A DNA stretch of 64,000 bases from Prevotella scopos JCM 17725 (GTDB lineage: Bacteria > Bacteroidota > Bacteroidia > Bacteroidales > Bacteroidaceae), in contig NZ_CP072389.1 of the NCBI RefSeq assembly GCF_018127785.1, positions 992,001 through 1,056,000 of the forward strand, given 5' to 3'. Position 1 is the first letter of the stretch. The number at the start of each line of letters is the position of its first letter. Below, in pieces: positions 8,768-18,490 of this stretch. The notes under the pieces were generated by a model. That model did no database searches and was not told the DNA's origin. It saw only the letters and a list, made by a program, of their open reading frames with translations. A program made the position numbers and the translations under genes.

Positions 8768-9919
8768 TTATTTAGCACGTTTTGCGCGCTTGCTGATGTT
8801 TGACTGAACTACACAATAGTCGATGAGTGGGGCAAACATATTGCCGAAGAGGATGGCGAGCATCATACCTTCTGGATAACCTGGGTTCATCACACGGATA
8901 ATGATTGCCATTGCACCGATGAAGAAGCCATACACCCACTTACCTGTCTCTGTACGTGCGGATGTCACTGGGTCGGTTGCCATGAAGACTGCACCGAAGC
9001 AGAAACCACCTAAGACGAGGTGCTCATACCACTGAATTGGTGTTGCACCCGTTGACTGGAAGAGAACGCCCATCACAGTACCACCGAGGAAGACGCTTAA
9101 CATTGTCTTCCAACTGGCAATGTTCGTCCAAAGAAGGATGACAGCACCGATAGCGATAGCGATTACTGAGGTCTCACCAACTGAACCTGGAATAAGACCA
9201 ACAATCATATCGCAGATAGAAGTGTTTACCGTTGTTCCCTGCGCTATCTCGCCCAATGGGGTTGCCATAGTGAAACCGTCAGGCAGGTTATAGCCAAGTC
9301 CAAAAATTGATTCACGTGCTACCCAGATGCTATCACCCGTCATCTTACTCGGATAAGAGAAGAAGAGGAAGGCACGTGCAGCCAAGGCAACATTAAAGAG
9401 GTTCATACCTGTTCCACCAAAGATTTCCTTCGTGAAAATTACCGCAAAGGCTACTGCAAGAACGAGTATCCAAAGTGGTGTGGTAACAGGGATTATCAAT
9501 GGAATCAGAATACCTGATACAAGGTAACCTTCCTGTATCTCCTCACCCTTCATCTGCGCCCAAGCAAACTCAATGCCCAGACCAACAATGTAAGACACGA
9601 GAATCTTTGGTAACAGCGCAAGCAGACCATAAAGGAACATACCCCAGCAAGTAGCATCACCCAACTTGCCAGCTGCTAAAGCATTCTGATAACCGATATT
9701 ATACATACCGAAGAGCATAGCAGGTACTACTGCCAGTACAACTATACTCATAATTCGCTTCGAATCAATTGCGTCGTGGATAGAAGTTCCGCTCTTTGAT
9801 GTCTCGTTAGGAACATAAAGGAACGTCTCGAAACCATCATAGACACTCTTGAAAGCATGAAGCTTTCCGCCCTTCTCAAAGTTTGGGCGTATCTTATCGA
9901 GATAATTTCTTAAACTCAT
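8768..9919 (-). CDS. nqrB: Na+-translocating NADH:quinone reductase subunit B
   Basis: The central Na+-translocating and quinone-binding subunit, 383 residues with about ten hydrophobic segments. The covalent FMN site is visible as DGFTMATPL, with Thr220 as acceptor; riboflavin and quinone sites lie elsewhere in the membrane part. FMATDPVTSARTETGKWVYG near residue 312 is a family signature. The ~35-residue soluble N-terminus (DKIRPNFEKGGKL) contacts NqrA in other species. The gene is separated from nqrA by 236 bp, unusually far for this operon, and that gap holds three ordered palindromes. Confidence 0.97.
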   Translation of the reverse strand: MSLRNYLDKIRPNFEKGGKLHAFKSVYDGFETFLYVPNETSKSGTSIHDAIDSKRIMSIVVLAVVPAMLFGMYNIGYQNALAAGKLGDATCWGMFLYGLLALLPKILVSYIVGLGIEFAWAQMKGEEIQEGYLVSGILIPLIIPVTTPLWILVLAVAFAVIFTKEIFGGTGMNLFNVALAARAFLFFSYPSKMTGDSIWVARESIFGLGYNLPDGFTMATPLGEIAQGTTVNTSICDMIVGLIPGSVGETSVIAIAIGAVILLWTNIASWKTMLSVFLGGTVMGVLFQSTGATPIQWYEHLVLGGFCFGAVFMATDPVTSARTETGKWVYGFFIGAMAIIIRVMNPGYPEGMMLAILFGNMFAPLIDYCVVQSNISKRAKRAK

Positions 9920-9969
9920 ATTATTTTTATTATAGGGTTCTTAAAGTCCAAGTTTCTGTTTCCAGAATG

Positions 9970-10032
9970 ATTACAAAGCCTTTGTAATGTTATTACAAGA
10001 CCTTTGTACAACTATTACAAAGCGTTTGTAAT
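9970..10032. promoter_or_regulatory. Three tandem palindromes at 22 bp spacing upstream of nqrB
   Basis: ATTACAAAGCCTTTGTAAT at 9970-9988, a partial copy at 9992-10008 and ATTACAAAGCGTTTGTAAT at 10014-10032 start exactly 22 bp apart. The first and last are near-perfect dyads. Two helical turns of spacing would place bound proteins on one face of the DNA, so an operator array is plausible; a dispersed repeat is the alternative. A looser match lies at 48359-48390, upstream of galM. No protein partner is known from the sequence. Confidence 0.6.
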
Positions 10033-10155
10033 ACGTTAAAAAGGCATTGGCAACATTCTTGTAGGTCCATAACCGATTATCGACTGACTGCTGATAACAT
10101 TCTGAGAAACTTTATTTGAAACTATAGTTAAAGTTATTGTGGGCTCATCAGACCC

Positions 10156-11505
10156 CTATGAATTCTCTTTTCTAAGGATATCCAAGCCTTCACGAACAAT
10201 CTTCTGTAAAGGTAACTTGGAACTGTCAACGAACTCAGCAAGTGCAAAGTCCTCTGGACTTACCTCATAAATACCCAACTGCTCTTGGCTGTCGATATTG
10301 CCAGCGATGATTGACTTGATAAGGTACTCGCCATAAATATCCATTGGCAACACTCTGTCGTACTCACCACTCATAATCATGTGACGTTCGCCACCCTTGA
10401 CACGAGCATCGAGGTTGTAAGCCTTCTTACCCTGCAACCAGCTGAAATAGCTATGTGAAGTTGAGAAGTCATTGAAACGAGGAAGCATCCAACCGAAGAT
10501 TTCGTGTACATCATCACCCTCAGGAATCAATGTTACCTCAGAGGTATGTGCGCCGAGTACGGTCTCGTCATTAGCGATAACGCCAGTGAGAGGATTACCA
10601 TTGAGGATACGAACGTTGCAACCATCAGCGATATTATCAGCAAGAATCTGCTTCAGAGGCGTACCAACGAGCGCATCAACATAACCCGTCTGCTTCACCA
10701 TGCTACCTGCAACGGCAACACGACGTGTGAGGTTCACCTTGCCCGTATTGAACAAACGACCGAAAAAGATAACAGCTGTTGGTTCAACCGTCCATACCAC
10801 TTCACCCTTGTTAACAGGGTCAAGATGGTTAACCTGTACGCCAACATTACCTGCTGGACAAGGACCATCAAACACTACGACCTCAACATCGTTTGCTTCT
10901 GTCAGCGCACCCGCTGTCTGCTTAGCACCAATACCCAAATAAACCTTTGCAATCTTGGCGAGAGCAGTCAAACCAATCTGGAAGTCGTATTCCTGACCTT
11001 TCAACTCAAACTCAAAGTCGCCTTGCAAAGGTTTATCACGAAGTGCAGACACGAAGATGGCCTTTGGCGCTGTGTCTGGACGTGTAGCAACTGCGTAAGG
11101 AAGCTGATTGATATAACCAAACAAGCCCGCTTGCAACAATGAAGCCTTAACGTCATCAGCAGACATACCTGCCAAGCTCTTCACGCCGAAGTCAGCATAC
11201 TCCTGCTGCTCATCAGCAGCAACCTTTACACGCAACACCTTACGTCTGTCTCCGCGCTCAATGGCTGTGACTGTACCACTCACAGGAGAAGCGAAGCTAA
11301 CTTCAGTGCACCCTTTGTCAACAAACAATGGGTCACCAGCTCGGACATGGTCACCTTCACGAACAACCACCTTAGGTGTCAGGCCTGGGAAATCATCTGG
11401 AACCAAAGCGTATTCCATAGCCGATTTCACAGGTAACATCTGTTCCTGTGCGCGTCCTGTAAGGTTAATGTCTAAGCCCTTTCGTAACTTAATTACATTT
11501 GCCAT
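10156..11505 (-). CDS. nqrA: Na+-translocating NADH:quinone reductase subunit A
   Basis: The cytoplasmic subunit of Na+-NQR, 449 residues, the family's usual length, without membrane spans. The N-terminus KLRKGLDINLTGRAQ and the following barrel-sandwich (biotin-like) hybrid segment with VREGDHVRAGDPLFVDK are typical of NqrA and RnfC-related proteins. It has no Fe-S cysteine clusters, which separates it from RnfC. It is the first gene of the operon; its leader carries 66-67 bp repeats and its likely -7 box is CAAATATA read on the minus strand at 11755-11762. Confidence 0.97.
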   Translation of the reverse strand: MANVIKLRKGLDINLTGRAQEQMLPVKSAMEYALVPDDFPGLTPKVVVREGDHVRAGDPLFVDKGCTEVSFASPVSGTVTAIERGDRRKVLRVKVAADEQQEYADFGVKSLAGMSADDVKASLLQAGLFGYINQLPYAVATRPDTAPKAIFVSALRDKPLQGDFEFELKGQEYDFQIGLTALAKIAKVYLGIGAKQTAGALTEANDVEVVVFDGPCPAGNVGVQVNHLDPVNKGEVVWTVEPTAVIFFGRLFNTGKVNLTRRVAVAGSMVKQTGYVDALVGTPLKQILADNIADGCNVRILNGNPLTGVIANDETVLGAHTSEVTLIPEGDDVHEIFGWMLPRFNDFSTSHSYFSWLQGKKAYNLDARVKGGERHMIMSGEYDRVLPMDIYGEYLIKSIIAGNIDSQEQLGIYEVSPEDFALAEFVDSSKLPLQKIVREGLDILRKENS

Positions 11506-11600
11506 AACAATGATAATGCGATTTATTTTATATTATTTCATTCTACTTTTTTAGTCGTAAATAAGCTATTCAGACATAAGATAAACAATCCTTTACTTTA

Positions 11601-11762
11601 CCGAGCGTAGCTTATTTTCTGCAAAAATAATGCAAGCGAGTGCAAAGAAAAGTTACTTTCAATTTGCCGAGCGTAGCTTATTTTCTGACAAAAATAATGC
11701 AAGCGAGCGCAAAGAAAAGTTACTTTCAATTTGCCGAGCGTAGCTTATTTTCTGCAAATATA
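11601..11762. repeat. Tandem 66-67 bp repeats in the nqrA leader
   Basis: The unit begins CCGAGCGTAGCTTATTTTCT and starts at 11601, 11667 and 11734; the third copy is cut short. Copies one and two differ at only a few positions. A minus-strand -7 box (TATATTTG, 11755-11762) lies where the third copy breaks off, so the repeats would be transcribed as part of the nqrA 5' leader. The rest of the 336 bp gap to tamB is AT-rich and holds no gene. Confidence 0.8.
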
Positions 11763-11825
11763 GCAATTTTTAAGCGGATTTGGCACATTTCAACATAATA
11801 ATTTCAGTATAAAACGTTTTTTTAT

Positions 11826-11833
11826 TAGTTTTG
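11826..11833 (+). promoter_or_regulatory. -7 box of tamB
   Basis: TAGTTTTG fits TAnnTTTG, with TTTC at 11802-11805 as a weak -33 element (20 bp spacing). It lies only 8 bp before the likely TTG start codon, which would make the mRNA nearly leaderless. Confidence 0.5.
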
Positions 11834-11841
11834 TAAACGCA

Positions 11842-14800
11842 TTGAAGAAACTCAGGACAACTATACGGTGGGTTATATGGACTATAGCGGGTCTTTATTT
11901 AACCGCAATCGTACTGCTGCACATACCAGTAGTACAGGATTTTCTTGCCCAAAAAGTAGGTAACCTTGCAGGTGATAAACTAGGTACTGAAGTACATGTA
12001 GGGCGCATTGATTTAGGCTTCATCAACCGCTTTGTTTTAGACGACATCCTCATCTATGACCAAAGTCATAAGAAGATGCTATCAGCATCACGCATCGGTG
12101 CAAGAGTTGACATCTGGCATCTTCTCCGAACAGGAGAGATAAACATATCCTCTGCACAGATTTTTGGCTTACAAGCTGAGCTCTACAAAACAAGCAAAGA
12201 TGCCAAACCAAACTTCCAATTTGCATTGGACTCATTGGCTTCCAAAGACACGACCAGTCACACGCCTTTGCACTTATCCATCAATAGTCTTGTTGTCCGT
12301 CATGGTAGCATCAAATACGATTGTATGGATGCACCCACGACACCTAACAGACTGAATCTGAACCATATCAACCTCACAAACATCTCGTCTTATATCATCC
12401 TTCACAAATTGGATGACACGAGCGTATGGGCAAACTTGAGGTCATTGGCCTTTAAGGAGGCATCAGGTTTAGAGGTCAAGCAGTTAGCCTTTGATTTAAA
12501 CGCCAATCAAAAGCAAGCCAACCTGCGTAACTTTGTTTACGAAGGAACAAATAGTAAGATTACTTTAAAAGCCTTACTTACGACCTATAAGTTCAACGAC
12601 AAGAAGTTGGACATCAATACCTTACGCTATGACCTTCAGAGCCTAAAAGCCCAAGTAAAACCATCCGATTTCGTCCCACTTCTCCCCGAATTAAGAACTA
12701 TAACAACAAACTATACAGCTGCGATTGACGCAAAGGGTACGAACCAATCAGTAGTAGTAAAGCAACTCAACATTTCTGACCCATCCTTTTCAACCCACAT
12801 AAAGGCAAACGGATGGATAAAAAACATTCAGGAGAAGCCTACATGGGACTTCACATTCAGCCCTTTAAAGGTAAACAAGAATACGCTTCTTGCCATTGCG
12901 AAAGTTGCGCATCAGTCTCTCCCTAAACCTTTGAGTAACATCGGTAATATCAACTATCGTGGTAGCTTCGCGCACAGCATGAATAAGTATTCTGCAAAAG
13001 GATTGCTCAACACGGAAGCCGGAAACGTCCAACTAGCGACGACCATTCATGGAAAGAACATCCAAGGGACTATCAACACAACCGACTTAAACCTTGCAAA
13101 GGTACTTGACAACAACGATTTTGGAACAGTAAACACAAACATTAAGGTGGAAGGAAATACTGACCTCACGTTAATCATTGCTAGGGGTGACGTTTCCTCT
13201 TTTTATTATAAAGGTTATACCTACAAGAACATCCACCTTGACGGAAGCTACAAGAATGATATTCTGACAGGAAAAGCCGCAATCCATGACCCGAATGGAA
13301 AGCTTGATATTGACGGAAAGGCTGCCAATATCATGGCTTTCATACAACAGAAAGGAAAACTATCTACCAACGTCACAATTACCGCTGATGCGGTCAACCT
13401 ACATAAACTACAGCTGACAGAGGCTTTGGGCAACCGAACGATTTCGTTTACATCCAAGATAAAAGGACAGGGCAGAAGTCTGAATGACGTCATCGGCAAC
13501 CTTGACGTGAAGAATTTTACGATGATTGGCGAAGGTCAGAACATCACGCTGAACCAAGTAAATATCAATGCCAACAACGGACTTCTAGGTAAATCGCTCG
13601 ATGCACAAACTGACTTTGGAGAGCTACACCTCGTGGGGCAATACGACTACGAGGCACTCCCACAAAGTATCATGCGAACCTTAGAACATTATTTACCAAG
13701 TCTTATCCAGGCAAAATCGCAATATCCGTTATCGTATGGAAAGGCAAACTATGCCTTCACCTTGCGCTTGAATGATACGAAACTGCTGAACAGTCTGCTT
13801 AAAACACCGATCACCTCTTCACATGCTATGAGACTAACGGGTATTGTTCGTGAGCGGCAGCATGAACTTGACTTGAACGTCAACGCCCCCGACGTGACCT
13901 ACAAAGGACAGCAGATAAAGAAACTTCTGCTGAACATTAACAGTGAGCCGCAAGGCTTAGTTACGACCATCTCTGCCGAACGAAAGGGAGAGCAAGGTCC
14001 ACATATTCTTATCAATGCACAAGGACTTATCGCCGACAACACAATCAGTTCAGACATTTCTTTCCGCATACCAGGACTAGCTCCTATATATGGGAACATC
14101 AATAGTGAGGCATCCTTCTCACGCCTTCATGGCGACTTAAAGACACGCTTGCATCTCAATCCATCAAAGATTAACTTTGACTCTATAACCCTGCAAGTGC
14201 AACCATCCGATATTTCATATCATCGGAACTATCTCACCATCGATCACTTTGAACTTTCTAACAACAATCAGCATATCATCGCCAACGGACAGACCTCTGG
14301 TAATCAGAACGATTCCATCCTTGTAAGATTCAAGGATGTCAATGTTCCATACATTCTCAACCTCGTCAATTTTCATAGCGTTTCGTTTGCTGGAACCGCC
14401 TCAGGTATCGCTTCTATCAAGTCATTCTTCCATCATCCACTGTTGCAAGCGAAGCTTGAAGTGCAAAACTTCCAGTTTGAAAATGGTGACTTGGGAACTC
14501 TTTATGCTGATGCAAACTACAATGACAAAGAAGGTAAAATAAACATCGACGCTTACGCAGATGGCGGTGATGGAACGCGCACAGATATAAAGGGATATGT
14601 TGATATTAAGAAAAGCTATATCAACCTTCCAATCTTTGCAAATAACTCACACCTCTACTTCCTCAAAACCTTCTGTGGCTCCTTTATGGATAACATTGAA
14701 ATACAGGGAAATGGCTGGTGTAAGGTCATCGGACCTCTTAGTGCCATCAACCTTGAAGGCGATATGCAGGTGAACGGAAGTGTACATGTAATGCCTATTG

Positions 14801-16314
14801 GCGTTACCTATACCATGCGGGACGCACGTGTACGTATCATTCCAAACGAGATTATCTTTGGCAATGACACCATCACCGACTCAAAAGGAAATATTGGTAT
14901 CGTAACAGGTGGGCTACATCATACAAATCTTACCCACCTTACGTACGACATCAATATCTTCGCACGGAATCTCTTAAGCTATAACTTCCCAAAGAAGCTG
15001 GGTAAGGAGTCATTCTGGGGTATGGTATATGCAACTGGTAAATGTAATATAAAAGGTGAACCCGGTTCAACAACCATGAATATTGACGTGAAGCCTGAAA
15101 AGAACACCTATATAACATACGATGCTTCATTGACGAACGATGCTGGCACAAACAACTTCATAAGATGGATTAACTTACCAAAGGATAGTACGGGCGTATT
15201 AATCCCAGAAGCTGCTGACACCCTTAGTTTTGCAGCCAAACCCGCTCCAAAGAAGAATAACACCAAAATCGACTTCGACGATATCCCAAGCGACCTGCAT
15301 ATCAACTGCCTCGTTCGGACGAACCCAAATCTTACACTGGGTGTGCTGCTTGATGATGCAACAGGTGATAACATCCGCCTGAATGGTTCCGGAATCATCC
15401 GTGCCACCTATTATAATAAGGGAGCCTTCCAGCTATTTGGAAACTACAACGTGGAGTATGGACAATACAATCTTACGATTCAGAACATAATCAAGAAGCA
15501 GTTTGTCTTCCAGCCAGGTTCAACCATCGCCTTCGGTGGCGACCCTTTCAACGCAGCATTGAACCTGAAAGCCAATTACTTCATCAACTCTGTACCATTG
15601 GGCGACCTCGGGTTGGGAAGGTCGTTCACAGCGAATAACACGAAGGTGAACTGTCTGCTAAACATTGAAGGTACGCCAGGCGCACCGACAGTCTCATTCG
15701 GTCTCGATCTACCAACGCTCTCCCCTGATGCACAACAGATGATACACTCAATCCTCAACTCTGAGCAGGAACTTAACCAGCAAGTACTTTACTTACTGGC
15801 TGTTGGACGTTTCTATCCACAGAGCAACAATAACAATACGGCACGAAACAGTGGGTCGCCAAGTCGTACGTCACTAGCCATGCAGAGCCTTCTTTCTGGT
15901 ACGATTTCACAACAAATCAACACCGTCCTGTCCAATGTTGTGAAGGACAACAACTGGAACTTTGGTGCAAACATTGCGACAGGTAATGAAGGCTTCGACA
16001 ATGCAGAATACGAAGGATTACTCTCAGGAAGTATGCTTAACAACCGCTTACTCTTTAATGGACAGTTCGGTTATCGTAACAATGTAGCCAAGGACAAAGC
16101 CTCCTTCATCGGCGATTTCGACATCCGTTACCTCCTCTTCCCTAGCGGAAACGTAGCCTTCCACGTCTATAACCAGACGAACGACCGTTACTTTACACGT
16201 AACTCATTGACAACGCAGGGTATAGGCTTGATACTAAAGAAAGATTTCAACAGACTGAGTGATATCTTTGGAAGCAGAAAGAAAAAAACAAAAAAAGAGA
16301 AACAAAAGCACTAA
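11842..16314 (+). CDS. tamB: TamB/DUF490-type inner-membrane-to-outer-membrane bridge protein
   Basis: A very large protein (1490 residues) with one N-terminal membrane anchor (about 9-28) followed by ~1450 residues of beta-rich, repetitive sequence, the build of AsmA/TamB-type bridge proteins. The C-terminal ~400 residues, including YNVEYGQYNLTIQNIIKKQF and the LDLPTLSPDAQQMI segment, match the TamB domain. Such proteins move phospholipids or help outer-membrane protein assembly between the two membranes. The likely start is a TTG, since no ATG or GTG is in frame before the anchor; the codon just follows a -7 box. It is monocistronic, with rpsA following under its own promoter. Confidence 0.88.
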   Translation: MKKLRTTIRWVIWTIAGLYLTAIVLLHIPVVQDFLAQKVGNLAGDKLGTEVHVGRIDLGFINRFVLDDILIYDQSHKKMLSASRIGARVDIWHLLRTGEINISSAQIFGLQAELYKTSKDAKPNFQFALDSLASKDTTSHTPLHLSINSLVVRHGSIKYDCMDAPTTPNRLNLNHINLTNISSYIILHKLDDTSVWANLRSLAFKEASGLEVKQLAFDLNANQKQANLRNFVYEGTNSKITLKALLTTYKFNDKKLDINTLRYDLQSLKAQVKPSDFVPLLPELRTITTNYTAAIDAKGTNQSVVVKQLNISDPSFSTHIKANGWIKNIQEKPTWDFTFSPLKVNKNTLLAIAKVAHQSLPKPLSNIGNINYRGSFAHSMNKYSAKGLLNTEAGNVQLATTIHGKNIQGTINTTDLNLAKVLDNNDFGTVNTNIKVEGNTDLTLIIARGDVSSFYYKGYTYKNIHLDGSYKNDILTGKAAIHDPNGKLDIDGKAANIMAFIQQKGKLSTNVTITADAVNLHKLQLTEALGNRTISFTSKIKGQGRSLNDVIGNLDVKNFTMIGEGQNITLNQVNINANNGLLGKSLDAQTDFGELHLVGQYDYEALPQSIMRTLEHYLPSLIQAKSQYPLSYGKANYAFTLRLNDTKLLNSLLKTPITSSHAMRLTGIVRERQHELDLNVNAPDVTYKGQQIKKLLLNINSEPQGLVTTISAERKGEQGPHILINAQGLIADNTISSDISFRIPGLAPIYGNINSEASFSRLHGDLKTRLHLNPSKINFDSITLQVQPSDISYHRNYLTIDHFELSNNNQHIIANGQTSGNQNDSILVRFKDVNVPYILNLVNFHSVSFAGTASGIASIKSFFHHPLLQAKLEVQNFQFENGDLGTLYADANYNDKEGKINIDAYADGGDGTRTDIKGYVDIKKSYINLPIFANNSHLYFLKTFCGSFMDNIEIQGNGWCKVIGPLSAINLEGDMQVNGSVHVMPIGVTYTMRDARVRIIPNEIIFGNDTITDSKGNIGIVTGGLHHTNLTHLTYDINIFARNLLSYNFPKKLGKESFWGMVYATGKCNIKGEPGSTTMNIDVKPEKNTYITYDASLTNDAGTNNFIRWINLPKDSTGVLIPEAADTLSFAAKPAPKKNNTKIDFDDIPSDLHINCLVRTNPNLTLGVLLDDATGDNIRLNGSGIIRATYYNKGAFQLFGNYNVEYGQYNLTIQNIIKKQFVFQPGSTIAFGGDPFNAALNLKANYFINSVPLGDLGLGRSFTANNTKVNCLLNIEGTPGAPTVSFGLDLPTLSPDAQQMIHSILNSEQELNQQVLYLLAVGRFYPQSNNNNTARNSGSPSRTSLAMQSLLSGTISQQINTVLSNVVKDNNWNFGANIATGNEGFDNAEYEGLLSGSMLNNRLLFNGQFGYRNNVAKDKASFIGDFDIRYLLFPSGNVAFHVYNQTNDRYFTRNSLTTQGIGLILKKDFNRLSDIFGSRKKKTKKEKQKH

Positions 16315-16332
16315 TATACAGAATATTATTCG

Positions 16333-16422
16333 TAACTTTGCACCCGTTATGGGTGGATTGTACCCATTTCAAAGGCAATATAAAGTCGAACTTTATTAAT
16401 TAAATTATTTTTTAAACACTTT
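16333..16422 (+). promoter_or_regulatory. rpsA promoter and hairpin leader
   Basis: TAACTTTG at 16333-16340 is the -7 box. The ~75 nt leader can fold in two exclusive ways: ACCC (16342-16345) with GGGT (16351-16354), or ATGGGT (16349-16354) with ACCCAT (16362-16367). Ribosomal protein S1 often controls its own mRNA, so a switch-like leader is possible, but this is inferred from pairing alone. Confidence 0.5.
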
Positions 16423-18207
16423 ATGACAAATTTCAAAGACGTCCAGAATGTACAGCCTTTAGCTGACTTCAACTGGGATGAGTTCGAGAACGGCTCACAT
16501 GCCGAGGCAAGTAAGAACGATCTTACAAAGGCTTATGACGAAACTCTTAACAAGATCCAGGAGCATCAGGTAGTTGAAGGTACTGTTATTTCAGTTGACA
16601 AGAAGGAAGTAGTTGTTAACATCGGCTACAAGAGCGATGGTATCATCCCTGCTTCTGAATTCCGTTACAACCCAGAGCTCAAGGCTGGTGACAAGGTAGA
16701 GGTTTATGTTGAGAACCAAGAGGACAAGCGTGGTCAGCTCGTTCTTTCTCACAAGAAGGCACGCCTCCAGAAGAGCTGGGAGAATATCAACAAGGCACTG
16801 GAGAACGACGAGGTTATCCAGGGTTACATCAAGAGCCGCACTAAGGGTGGTATGATTGTTGACGTATTCGGTATCGAGGCATTCCTTCCAGGCAGCCAGA
16901 TTGACGTTCACCCTATACGCGACTACGACGTATTCGTTGGTAAGACAATGGAGTTCAAGGTTGTTAAGATCAACCAGGAGTTCCGTAACGTAGTCGTTTC
17001 ACACAAGGCACTCATCGAGGCTGAGCTTGAGGCACAGCGTAAGGAGATCATTTCTCACCTTGAGAAGGGTCAGATCCTCGAGGGTACCGTTAAGAATATC
17101 ACCTCTTATGGTGTATTCGTTGACCTCGGTGGTGTTGACGGACTCGTACATATCACTGACCTCTCTTGGGGCCGTGTAAGCGATCCACACGAGGTTGTTG
17201 CACTTGACCAGAAGATTAACGTTGTTATCCTCGACTTCGATGAGGAGAAGAAACGTATCGCTCTCGGTATCAAGCAGCTCACTCAGCACCCATGGGATTC
17301 ACTGGATCCAAACCTCAAGGTTGGTGACCACGTGAAGGGTAAGGTAGTTGTTATGGCTGACTATGGTGCATTCGTTGAGATTCAGCCAGGCGTTGAGGGC
17401 TTGATCCACGTTTCAGAGATGAGCTGGAGCCAGCACTTGCGTTCTGCACAGGAATTCATGAAGGTGGGTGACGAAGTTGAGGCAGTAATCCTCACACTCG
17501 ACCGCGACGAGCGTAAGATGTCTCTCGGCATCAAGCAGCTTAAGGAAGACCCATGGGAGTCTATCGAGGTTAAGTACCCTGTAGGTTCTAAGCACATTGC
17601 TAAGGTTCGCAACTTCACTAATTTCGGTATCTTCGTAGAGCTTGAGGAAGGTGTTGATGGTCTTATCCATATCAGCGACCTCTCTTGGACTAAGAAAGTT
17701 AAGCATCCATCAGAGTTCACCTCACAGGGTTCAGAGATTGAGGTTGTTGTTCTCGAAATCGACAAGGAGAATCGTCGTTTGAGCCTTGGTCACAAGCAGC
17801 TCGAGACAAATCCTTGGGATGAGTACGAGGCAATCTACACTCCTGGTTCTGTCCACGAGGGTAAGATTACTGAGGTTATGGACAAGGGTGCCGTTATCAC
17901 ACTCGCTGAGGGTGGTGAAGGCTTCGCAACTCCAAAGCACCTTGTTAAGCCAGACGGCACACAGGCACAGCTTGGTGAGGTTCTCCCATTCATGGTAATC
18001 GAGTTCGTTAAGGACACTAAGCGTATCATCCTTTCTCACTCTCGTACATTTGAGGATGTTAAGGAAGAGCCACGTCGCCAGCGTCCAGCAAGCCAGAACA
18101 AGCCAAAGAATGACGCAGCTGCTATCAACAACGTTGCTGCTGGTACATCTCTCGGTGACCTCGGTGTTCTCGCTGACTTGAAGAAGAAGATGGAGGGTGG
18201 CAAGTAA
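16423..18207 (+). CDS. rpsA: 30S ribosomal protein S1
   Basis: A 594-residue protein built of six S1 (OB-fold) RNA-binding repeats, beginning at about residues 50, 138, 222, 306, 392 and 480. The repeats with YGVFVDL, YGAFVEI and FGIFVEL plus GLIHVSEMSW are the best conserved. S1 binds mRNA at the 30S subunit and helps melt leader structure; this matters in Bacteroidota, which make little use of Shine-Dalgarno pairing. Codon use is strongly biased, as expected for a highly expressed gene. A low-complexity basic tail follows the last repeat. A terminator lies 26 bp downstream. Confidence 0.96.
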   Translation: MTNFKDVQNVQPLADFNWDEFENGSHAEASKNDLTKAYDETLNKIQEHQVVEGTVISVDKKEVVVNIGYKSDGIIPASEFRYNPELKAGDKVEVYVENQEDKRGQLVLSHKKARLQKSWENINKALENDEVIQGYIKSRTKGGMIVDVFGIEAFLPGSQIDVHPIRDYDVFVGKTMEFKVVKINQEFRNVVVSHKALIEAELEAQRKEIISHLEKGQILEGTVKNITSYGVFVDLGGVDGLVHITDLSWGRVSDPHEVVALDQKINVVILDFDEEKKRIALGIKQLTQHPWDSLDPNLKVGDHVKGKVVVMADYGAFVEIQPGVEGLIHVSEMSWSQHLRSAQEFMKVGDEVEAVILTLDRDERKMSLGIKQLKEDPWESIEVKYPVGSKHIAKVRNFTNFGIFVELEEGVDGLIHISDLSWTKKVKHPSEFTSQGSEIEVVVLEIDKENRRLSLGHKQLETNPWDEYEAIYTPGSVHEGKITEVMDKGAVITLAEGGEGFATPKHLVKPDGTQAQLGEVLPFMVIEFVKDTKRIILSHSRTFEDVKEEPRRQRPASQNKPKNDAAAINNVAAGTSLGDLGVLADLKKKMEGGK

Positions 18208-18233
18208 TTTACACTCTAAAATCTAACATAAAT

Positions 18234-18267
18234 AAAAAGAGTATCAAGTTTTCTTGGTACTCTTTTT
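18234..18267 (+). terminator. rpsA terminator
   Basis: GAGTATCAAG pairs with CTTGGTACTC around four T, extended by A and T tracts, and is followed by a T-run. The remaining ~220 bp to the next gene hold only its promoter. Confidence 0.85.
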
Positions 18268-18446
18268 TTATTCTCATAGCTCCTTGTTGATCAGAACACC
18301 TATTCATATATAGGACTATCGTAATTGCATATCGGCTGTGCACTACAACGGAGCCTTATCTTTACCAATCTTGTTCTTATGTGAAACGAAAAGAATGTAC
18401 GCTCACAAACACCAGCCCACTCCCTAATAGTTAATCAAGAAATTGC

Positions 18447-18477
18447 TTGAAACGTTCCATTAAATTTAGTATCTTTG
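18447..18477 (+). promoter_or_regulatory. Promoter of the DUF389 gene
   Basis: TTG at 18447-18449 and TATCTTTG at 18470-18477, 20 bp apart. The start codon follows 13 bp after the -7 box, so the leader is very short. Confidence 0.65.
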
Positions 18478-18490
18478 CAAAAAAAACAAA

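Noticed and set aside
5475..11505. Rnf complex instead of Na+-NQR
   Set aside because: NqrA lacks RnfC iron-sulfur clusters and NqrF carries the NADH/FAD/2Fe-2S domains specific to NQR.
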